Positions 1 to 5,110 of a stretch of 5,110 bases of DNA are shown here, in pieces. Position numbers and translations under genes: made by a program. Source of the DNA: Flavobacteriaceae bacterium UBA980. GTDB lineage: Bacteria > Bacteroidota > Bacteroidia > Flavobacteriales > Flavobacteriaceae. The stretch covers positions 1,121 through 6,230 of the forward strand of contig DBBQ01000058.1 in assembly GCA_002292265.1 (NCBI GenBank), read 5' to 3'. Each line of letters opens with the position of its first letter. Positions within the stretch are counted from its first letter, which is position 1. The notes below the pieces were generated by a model. That model was given only the letters and a program-made list of their open reading frames with translations, searched no databases and had not been told where the DNA came from.

Positions 1-1796
1 GGAGCATATTCCATTTGTTTTTGACCGTCCGGCCAAATGATTTTTATGGAGTCTATTTTTTCACGATTTCCTAATCCAAAAAACAGTTTTCTGCTGATCG
101 AAGATTGATAGCCTCTAACGGGTTGGTTTACTTGCTGTACCAAAAGAGAATCGCTGTACAAGGTTACACTGGCACCTATTGCCTCTTTATTTTGGGACTG
201 AGCGTCTTTTAATGTGATCTGCACGGATTTTCCTGAATTGGGGACGGAATTATTTCTGTAAACAGAGGCTGGATTATCAATGTTGTTGATTACAATATCT
301 AAATCACCATCGTTGTCCAAATCTGCATATACTGCACCATTAGAAAATGTTTTCTGCTCCAAACCCCAGGAGTTATTCATTTTCTCAAAGTGAATACCGT
401 CTAGATTTTTATACATATAATTGATCTCTTCTGTGGCAGGCATTTTTTCAATTAAATCGACTACAGCAATTTCTTTGTTGTTTTGAGTTTCATTAATTTT
501 TTGTTGTACGGCATAGCTAACGAAATCCATATTCGTATAATCGCGTTTATAACCATTGGTAACGAAGAGGTCTTTAAAACCATCCTTATCAAAATCTGCA
601 AAAAGAGAAGACCAGCTCCAATCTGTATTGGACACCCCTGCCAACTGACCGATCTCAGTAAAAAAGGCTCCTTCTTGATTCAGATGTAACATGTTCCTCG
701 AGGTTTGGTTGTAAAAACCAGATTTAACGAGCCTTTGGTATTTGTCGTAATTATCAGGACCAAAGACCATCTTTTGTCTCTGATTCCCTTCAGGAAGCAT
801 ATCTAGCGTTAAAATATCCGTATACCCGTCATTGTTAATATCCGCTACGTCTGATCCCATGGAAAATAGGGAGGTATGGGTGATGTACTTTTCCAGTTGG
901 TCGGAGAAAGTTCCATCTTGGTTGTTTATATAAAGGTAGTCCTGTTCGTTGTAATCATTCGAAATGTAGAGGTCGGGCCAAGCATCATTATTAAAATCGC
1001 CCATGGCGATTCCTAGTCCAAACCCTAAAACATTTGTTTTTATTCCCGTGTTTAATGTTTTGTCGAGAAATAAGCCTCCAACATTTTCATAAAATCGATC
1101 TCCATAGTCTTGATTTGATTTATTTTTATATGATTCAATTACCCTACTAAATCCCGCATATTCTTGAACTGAATGATTTAAAACATATAAATCAAGATCA
1201 TTATCCCTATCGTAGTCAAAAAATAAAACTTGCGTAGTATATCCTGTGTCGTTTATTCCTAGAAGCCCTGCACTCTCTGTAAAAGTCATATCTCCATTAT
1301 TTAAAAAGACTAAATTTTTCCTAAAAAGAGGATTCTTAGCTGCAGACCTACAAACGAAAATATCCAATAAACCATCGCCATTAACATCAACCATTGTTGT
1401 GCCTGTATTCCATAATCCAGCGGCATCTACACCTGCTTCTTTGGCTACTTCTTTAAATTCTAGATCACCTTGATTAATATATAATCTACTGGCCACCATA
1501 TTTCCAGTAAAATAGATATCTTCTAGACCATCATTATTTACATCTCCTATTGCGATCCCACCACCGTTATATAAATAACCATAGGTTAAAACATTAAATT
1601 CATCAGTTTCTTTTAGTAAGTTCTTGAATTTTATCCCGGTCTTGTATGATGAGAGTTTGGTGAATAATTTTTTGTCTGATGGGTTACACCCCAACAAAAA
1701 GATTGTAGTAAAAATGAAAACAAGTATTTTCTTTTGAGAAAATGTTCGGGGGTTCTCCACAATCATATTGGCAGTTTTTTCTATTAACAGACTCAT
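1..1796 (-). CDS. FG-GAP/VCBS repeat lipoprotein with ASPIC/UnbV domain (3' end beyond window)
   Basis: The frame is open from the ATG at 1796 to the left edge, giving 598 codons with no stop. A lipoprotein signal is visible: a basic stretch (QKK, 21-23), a hydrophobic core (24-36) and a lipobox LLGC with Cys37. Seven calcium loops of the FG-GAP/VCBS type follow, at residues 85-93 (DVNNDGLED), 137-145, 194-202, 267-275, 319-327, 401-409 and 492-500 (DLDNDGDLD). Seven such loops fit a seven-bladed integrin-like beta-propeller. Residues about 540-598 match the ASPIC/UnbV domain (IGASVTLY, QPVRGYQSS, FFGLG, IIWPDG). From memory, relatives are often near 1,100 residues, so roughly half is probably missing. 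Met11 (1766) is an alternative start that would give a more usual signal peptide. The gene lies 52 bp after the susD-like gene, across a terminator. It is probably anchored in the outer membrane, perhaps facing outward. A role in ligand binding or support of the SusCD transporter is inference; no catalytic motif is seen. Confidence 0.9.
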   Translation of the reverse strand, partial: MSLLIEKTANMIVENPRTFSQKKILVFIFTTIFLLGCNPSDKKLFTKLSSYKTGIKFKNLLKETDEFNVLTYGYLYNGGGIAIGDVNNDGLEDIYFTGNMVASRLYINQGDLEFKEVAKEAGVDAAGLWNTGTTMVDVNGDGLLDIFVCRSAAKNPLFRKNLVFLNNGDMTFTESAGLLGINDTGYTTQVLFFDYDRDNDLDLYVLNHSVQEYAGFSRVIESYKNKSNQDYGDRFYENVGGLFLDKTLNTGIKTNVLGFGLGIAMGDFNNDAWPDLYISNDYNEQDYLYINNQDGTFSDQLEKYITHTSLFSMGSDVADINNDGYTDILTLDMLPEGNQRQKMVFGPDNYDKYQRLVKSGFYNQTSRNMLHLNQEGAFFTEIGQLAGVSNTDWSWSSLFADFDKDGFKDLFVTNGYKRDYTNMDFVSYAVQQKINETQNNKEIAVVDLIEKMPATEEINYMYKNLDGIHFEKMNNSWGLEQKTFSNGAVYADLDNDGDLDIVINNIDNPASVYRNNSVPNSGKSVQITLKDAQSQNKEAIGASVTLYSDSLLVQQVNQPVRGYQSSISRKLFFGLGNREKIDSIKIIWPDGQKQMEYA

Positions 1797-1802
1797 AAAA
1801 AT

Positions 1803-1833
1803 AAAAAAAGAGGGCCTTATGCCCCCTTTTTTT
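1803..1833 (-). terminator. Intrinsic terminator after the susD-like gene
   Basis: Read on the minus strand, an A7 run leads into GGGGGC, a five-base loop (AUAAG), GCCCUC and a U7 run. The stem is six strong pairs with one G-U wobble, extended by seven A-U pairs. On the plus strand the wobble becomes an A-C mismatch, so the hairpin favours minus-strand transcripts. It begins 15 bases after the susD-like stop codon. Its U-tract ends six bases before the ATG of the next gene, so it should end or attenuate the SusC/SusD message and may also mask the start region of the lipoprotein gene. Confidence 0.85.
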
Positions 1834-1836
1834 ATT

Positions 1837-1868
1837 GAAAACTAAAAGTTATTTTTTATCCCACCAAA
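1837..1868 (-). promoter_or_regulatory. Possible Bacteroidota-type promoter for the FG-GAP lipoprotein gene
   Basis: On the minus strand TTTG (1868-1865) is followed after 20 bases by TAGTTTTC (1844-1837). This has one mismatch from the Bacteroidota -7 consensus TAnnTTTG, with an upstream TTTG at about the expected spacing. Transcription would start near 1833-1830, at the terminator hairpin, leaving a leader of about 35 bases. The element overlaps the last codons of the susD-like gene. Such motifs arise easily in AT-rich DNA, so this is a weak call. It would explain how the downstream gene is expressed despite the terminator. Confidence 0.22.
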
Positions 1869-3435
1869 GTTTGGTGTTATTTTTATCTTGACCTCCAATT
1901 TCTGGAGAAGATACAGCGGCATTTACAGCTTCACTGTTGGTTGTAAATTCACTATTAACATAAGTCATTCTAGAAGGAATTTTATCAACAGGCACATCTG
2001 AATTGTCAGATTGCACTCTTGGAAGTTGTTTTGGGTAACCGGTTCTTCTTGCCTCAGCCCACGCTTCCCAGCCATTGGGAAACAAAGCTAACCACTTTTG
2101 AGTAATAATTTGCTCTAGCGCCCTTTCCGTATTTGAACTTTCAAAGGCTACAGGAATATCTGTTGAAGCGGGTGTTGTTCCACCATCATAGCTAACAGGA
2201 GTATTATTACTTGAAATATAACCTGCTATATCACCAGCTGATGCAGAAGTTCTTTCCTGCATAGACATCGTTATACCTGATTCATAGTATTGTTGAGCCG
2301 AACCTCCAACACTATATCCAGCCAAAGCTGCTTCAGCTAATAGCAAATGTACTTCTGCTGCTTGCATAAGCTCTATAGGTGGATTTGAACCACCCGCAGC
2401 GGCATCTCTATAGAATATATTGACATCTGAAGTTATAGGATTCTGACTTACTCCCAATGCTACTTTTGTTTGTCCATTTTGAAGACCTTCATAAGGAATA
2501 CCGTCTCCATCTTGATCACCAGCTGCTGCAGGGTCAAAGTAAGAGGCCATTCTTGGGTCATTGAAGCCTTTAAGAATCCCTTCCATAGTAGCACTCATTC
2601 TAAATTCACCCCAATCTGTGATAGTCTCAAGAGGATTTCTGTTATCATCACTAACAGCGATGTAAGCATTATCATCATTACTAGTTATTAAAGCACCTGA
2701 GTTAAAGGCTTTTTCAGCTTCAGTTTTCGACAAAGATGGATTTGCATAACGTATTCTCATCGCTAAACGTAATCTTAAGCTTTCAGCTAATTTTTTCCAT
2801 TTTGAAGCATCTCCTCCATAAATTAAATCTGATCCTCCAAAAGAACTACCACCAGCTGATAATGCAGAACTAGCAGCATCAAGTTCTGAGAAAAAGCTTG
2901 TATACATTGATTCCTGAGAATCAAAATCAACTTTTAATTCTTCATTTCCAAATTGTGAATAAGGTACTGGTCCCCAATAATCTGTCATTCTACTATAACC
3001 GTTTACTTTAATTATTTTGGCCATAGAAGCTCCAACTGAATTACCATTTTCAGTTGCTATATCTTCTACCAACTTAATTTGCGGCGCAGCAATTCCATAA
3101 AAGGATCCCCATGCTAGGTCAGCCCAACCTCCAACCTGAGTAAATCGGTCAGAATCGAAACCTACATAGGTTGTTGCATAGTAGCCAGACCAAAGATCTG
3201 AAAATAGGCTTTGAGAGATTTGAAATCTCCAGTGCAGTCCCATGTTGGATGTAAATGTTGCTTGTGCAAACGCTTGTCCAAGCAAAACATCACTTGAAGC
3301 TAGTTTATCCGTACTTAATTGAAGCGGGTTAGTGTTAATTTCTTCGAAGTCATCATCACAAGATACCGCCATTACTGCTATTGAGAAAATTGAAATCCCA
3401 ATAACCATTCCTTTAAAATTCTTAAAAATTTTCAT
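1849..3435 (-). CDS. SusD/RagB family nutrient-binding outer-membrane lipoprotein (SusD-like_2 type)
   Basis: This is a complete 528-residue protein. It is a surface lipoprotein that acts as the ligand-binding lid of a SusC/SusD importer. The signal peptide has a basic start (MKIFKNFK), a hydrophobic core (10-22) and lipobox AVSC with Cys26. DDD follows directly, an acidic stretch consistent with a Bacteroidota surface-export signal. INTNP (33-37) is the usual mature N-terminus. Family hallmarks are TDYWGPVPYSQFG (151-163), KLAESLRLRLAMRI (215-228), the TPR-like helix ELMQAAEVHLLLAEAAL (355-371) and QKWLALFPNGWEAWAEARRTGYP (446-468, in two parts: QKWLALF and NGWEAWAEARRTGYP). Length fits the family. 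The ATG at 3435 directly precedes the signal peptide, and its A-rich leader lacks a Shine-Dalgarno sequence, as is usual in this phylum. The gene lies 61 bp after the susC-like stop with no terminator between, so the two are probably cotranscribed. An acidic DQDGDG loop (307-312) may bind calcium. The ligand is unknown. Confidence 0.96.
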   Translation of the reverse strand: MKIFKNFKGMVIGISIFSIAVMAVSCDDDFEEINTNPLQLSTDKLASSDVLLGQAFAQATFTSNMGLHWRFQISQSLFSDLWSGYYATTYVGFDSDRFTQVGGWADLAWGSFYGIAAPQIKLVEDIATENGNSVGASMAKIIKVNGYSRMTDYWGPVPYSQFGNEELKVDFDSQESMYTSFFSELDAASSALSAGGSSFGGSDLIYGGDASKWKKLAESLRLRLAMRIRYANPSLSKTEAEKAFNSGALITSNDDNAYIAVSDDNRNPLETITDWGEFRMSATMEGILKGFNDPRMASYFDPAAAGDQDGDGIPYEGLQNGQTKVALGVSQNPITSDVNIFYRDAAAGGSNPPIELMQAAEVHLLLAEAALAGYSVGGSAQQYYESGITMSMQERTSASAGDIAGYISSNNTPVSYDGGTTPASTDIPVAFESSNTERALEQIITQKWLALFPNGWEAWAEARRTGYPKQLPRVQSDNSDVPVDKIPSRMTYVNSEFTTNSEAVNAAVSSPEIGGQDKNNTKLWWDKK

Positions 3436-3440
3436 TTCAA

Positions 3441-3461
3441 TTATTATTTATTTATTTATTA
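3441..3461 (-). repeat. Short tandem ATAA tract in the susC-susD spacer
   Basis: On the minus strand the 21 bases read TAATAAATAAATAAATAATAA: three tandem four-base TAAA/ATAA units flanked by three-base TAA units. The tract ends five bases before the susD-like ATG, so it forms most of the translation leader. It holds no Shine-Dalgarno sequence. An unstructured A-rich leader is a known way to favour initiation in Flavobacteriia. The tract could in principle vary in length by slippage, but three perfect units is short for that. Confidence 0.5.
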
Positions 3462-3496
3462 AACATTATACTTAATTAGTTATATATAATTTAAGT

Positions 3497-5110
3497 CTAG
3501 AACCCTAACTTTAGGTTAAGACCAACACTCCTAGTATTTGGAAGAGAAAATGCCTCATAACCATCATTTTGCGCACCAACACCAAAGATTGCTTCTGGAT
3601 CTACTCCTGACTCATTAACAAGAAAACCTAAATTTCTTCCAACTAGTGAGAGCTTTACAGTTTTGAATGGTGATGAAGCCAATGCATTTTGATCAAAACT
3701 GTAACCTAATGTTAACTCACGTATTCTAATATTTGATGCATCGTATGTGAAAGCCTCACCCACTGGAGCGTTTCTTCCCCCAATACTTGTCCAAAATGTT
3801 TCAGGATCAACAGAGTTTGCCGTTGTAGCTGGAGTTTCATCAGTATATACATCGGTTCCAAATCGGATACCTCCTTCTCTACCGAGACCAGTAATACCTA
3901 AAACACCGTCAGAAGATGCAACTGATCGTGTGAATGAAATAACATCACCACCTTGACGCATGTCAATTTGTAGACGTAAGTTAAGGTTTTTGTAAGTGAA
4001 ATTGTTTGTAAGACCACCTAACCAGTCTGGGTTAAAGTTTCCTACATTAACTGTCTTCCCTGGTGTTACAGCAGGAGTACCGTTATCATTCATTATCACC
4101 CTTCCTTGGGCATCTCTCACAAACCCTCTTGAGTACATACTTCCAAAAGGTTCTCCAACGTCAAGCCTGAAATCACGCATAAAACTACCTCCATAATTTA
4201 ATTGGTCTAAACCTTCTGCGAGTTCTAGTACAATACCTCTATTAGCTGCATAGTTGAAGTTAACATCCCATTGGAAATCTCCCTTAGTAAAAATACCAAC
4301 GTTGATGGCAGCCTCTATACCAGTGTTTTCGATATCTGCACCATTAATAAATTTAGTTGCAATACCTGAACCTTGAGGCACATTTTGTCTGAACAATTGA
4401 TCAAAACTGTTTGATTTGTAGTAAGTAAAATCAATATTAACTCGATTAAATAAAGTTGTATCAAAACCAAATTCTAATGATGTTGTTTTTTCAGGCCTTA
4501 AATCACTTGCAGGTGCTGAAGTAGATAATTGAATAAACCCTCCATTTTGAAGATTTGCTGCTCTTGATAATTGATATGGACTTGTATCGTTCCCTACTTC
4601 AGCATATGATGCACGAATTTTGAAATAATCAAAAGCAGAAGGTAAATCAATCATATCAGACAAAATAGCACTCAGCCCAGCAGATATATAATCATATTGA
4701 TTGTTCCCTACTGGTAATGTAGAACTAATATCAGTTCTATAAGTTAAGTCCAAAAAAGCATAGTTTTTAAAACCAAGATTGGCAAAGGCATATAATGAAT
4801 TCACTTCTTTCTCTGATAAGCTTTGGCTTGCACTTAATTGCTGAGAATTGGCGATAGAAAAAATGTTAGGGGCATTTAAACCTCCTGCATTTATGCTTGA
4901 TGATTCAAATTTTACAACACGATTATTTCCTCCAACACTAGCCTTAAGATCAAGATCTCCAAAAGAGGTGTCATAATTTAACAAAAAGTCATTATTCCAC
5001 TCCAAACCTGAAGCGTTATTTATATTGTAGTTACCATTTTGAGCAATGATATAGGAATCATTCCACCATCGACTTTCTCTGTTAGAAGATGTATTATCTA
5101 TAGATGAACG
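3497..5110 (-). CDS. SusC/RagA family TonB-linked outer-membrane protein, C-terminal part (5' end beyond window)
   Basis: The frame is open from the right edge to a TAG at 3497-3499, giving 537 residues. The true start is outside the window. A TTG at 5005 lies inside the gene and should not be taken as the start, since 35 in-frame codons precede it and read as ordinary barrel sequence. The visible part is the later half of a 22-strand TonB-dependent barrel. Family landmarks, numbered in the fragment, are RASYAEVGND (166-175), LRPEKTTSLEFG (204-215), NTGIEAAINV (262-271), VGEPFGSMYSRGF (318-330), NPDWLGGL (360-367), DMRQGGDVISFT (383-394), IRIRELTLGYSF (461-472), VGRNL (490-494) and a C-terminal strand ending LNLKLGF. 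The terminal Phe is the usual BAM-recognised end. The signal peptide, carboxypeptidase-regulatory-like domain, TonB box and plug should lie to the right. SusC proteins are usually near 1,000 residues, so about half is present. The protein imports the ligand captured by the SusD-like partner; the substrate cannot be told from this part. Confidence 0.96.
   Translation of the reverse strand, partial: RSSIDNTSSNRESRWWNDSYIIAQNGNYNINNASGLEWNNDFLLNYDTSFGDLDLKASVGGNNRVVKFESSSINAGGLNAPNIFSIANSQQLSASQSLSEKEVNSLYAFANLGFKNYAFLDLTYRTDISSTLPVGNNQYDYISAGLSAILSDMIDLPSAFDYFKIRASYAEVGNDTSPYQLSRAANLQNGGFIQLSTSAPASDLRPEKTTSLEFGFDTTLFNRVNIDFTYYKSNSFDQLFRQNVPQGSGIATKFINGADIENTGIEAAINVGIFTKGDFQWDVNFNYAANRGIVLELAEGLDQLNYGGSFMRDFRLDVGEPFGSMYSRGFVRDAQGRVIMNDNGTPAVTPGKTVNVGNFNPDWLGGLTNNFTYKNLNLRLQIDMRQGGDVISFTRSVASSDGVLGITGLGREGGIRFGTDVYTDETPATTANSVDPETFWTSIGGRNAPVGEAFTYDASNIRIRELTLGYSFDQNALASSPFKTVKLSLVGRNLGFLVNESGVDPEAIFGVGAQNDGYEAFSLPNTRSVGLNLKLGF

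Noticed and set aside
483..689. Plus-strand open frame of 68 codons
   Set aside because: It lies wholly opposite the FG-GAP lipoprotein gene, whose translation matches known motifs throughout. The plus-strand product resembles nothing recognisable.
1246..1473. Plus-strand open frame of 75 codons
   Set aside because: It is antisense to the first FG-GAP repeats and has no recognisable domain or start signal.
2470..2691. Plus-strand open frame of 73 codons
   Set aside because: It is antisense to the middle of the susD-like gene, which is clearly the coding strand.
3480..3489. Ten-base palindrome ttatatataa just after the susC-like stop
   Set aside because: It is only A/T and short, with no GC stem and no U-tract, so it is unlikely to be a terminator or a defined operator.
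3461..3490. Promoter-like TATAAT on the minus strand in the susC-susD spacer
   Set aside because: The Bacteroidota -7 element TAnnTTTG with a spaced TTTG is not matched, and TATAAT-like strings are expected by chance in such AT-rich DNA. Cotranscription with the susC-like gene is the simpler reading.
3747..4196. Two plus-strand open frames (3747-3956 and 3996-4196)
   Set aside because: Both are antisense to conserved SusC barrel motifs, and their Pro/Ser-rich products are typical of reversed coding sequence.
5003..5005. TTG at 5005 as the start of a shortened SusC
   Set aside because: The frame stays open for 35 more codons to the window edge with barrel-like content, and there is no signal peptide after the TTG. 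The gene is cut by the window edge, not truncated.

Overview
The window comes from a member of the Bacteroidota, most likely a flavobacterium or close relative. The evidence is a SusC/SusD outer-membrane uptake pair, lipoproteins with short lipoboxes followed by acidic or polar residues, AT-rich spacers without Shine-Dalgarno sequences, and moderate to low GC (about 33-39% in blocks counted by hand). All recognisable genes lie on the minus strand, so they read from high to low coordinates. No rRNA, tRNA, insertion sequence or CRISPR array was seen, and no stretch over 300 bases lacks a gene.

Layout in transcription order. (1) 5110-3497: the C-terminal part (537 residues) of a SusC/RagA-type TonB-linked outer-membrane porin. 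Its N-terminus, plug and first barrel strands lie beyond the right edge. (2) 3496-3436: a 61-bp spacer, almost pure A/T, with a short tandem ATAA tract and no terminator. (3) 3435-1849: a complete SusD/RagB-like surface lipoprotein of 528 residues. (4) 1848-1797: a 52-bp spacer filled by a strong intrinsic terminator hairpin whose U-tract ends six bases before the next start codon. (5) 1796-1: a lipoprotein open to the left edge (598 residues visible) with seven FG-GAP/VCBS-type calcium loops followed by an ASPIC/UnbV domain.

SusC and SusD should form the usual 'pedal-bin' complex. The SusD lid captures a ligand at the cell surface, and the SusC barrel imports it with energy from TonB. The third gene encodes a second exported lipoprotein, predicted to be a calcium-stabilised beta-propeller that could bind substrate or assist the transporter; its role is inferred only from position and domains. 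No glycoside hydrolase, peptidase, sulfatase or regulator is visible, so the substrate cannot be named. The most notable points are the terminator against the start of the third gene, the count of exactly seven calcium loops before the ASPIC/UnbV domain, and a compositional step inside that gene. The core architecture belongs to known families, and I found no clear evidence of a wholly new system.
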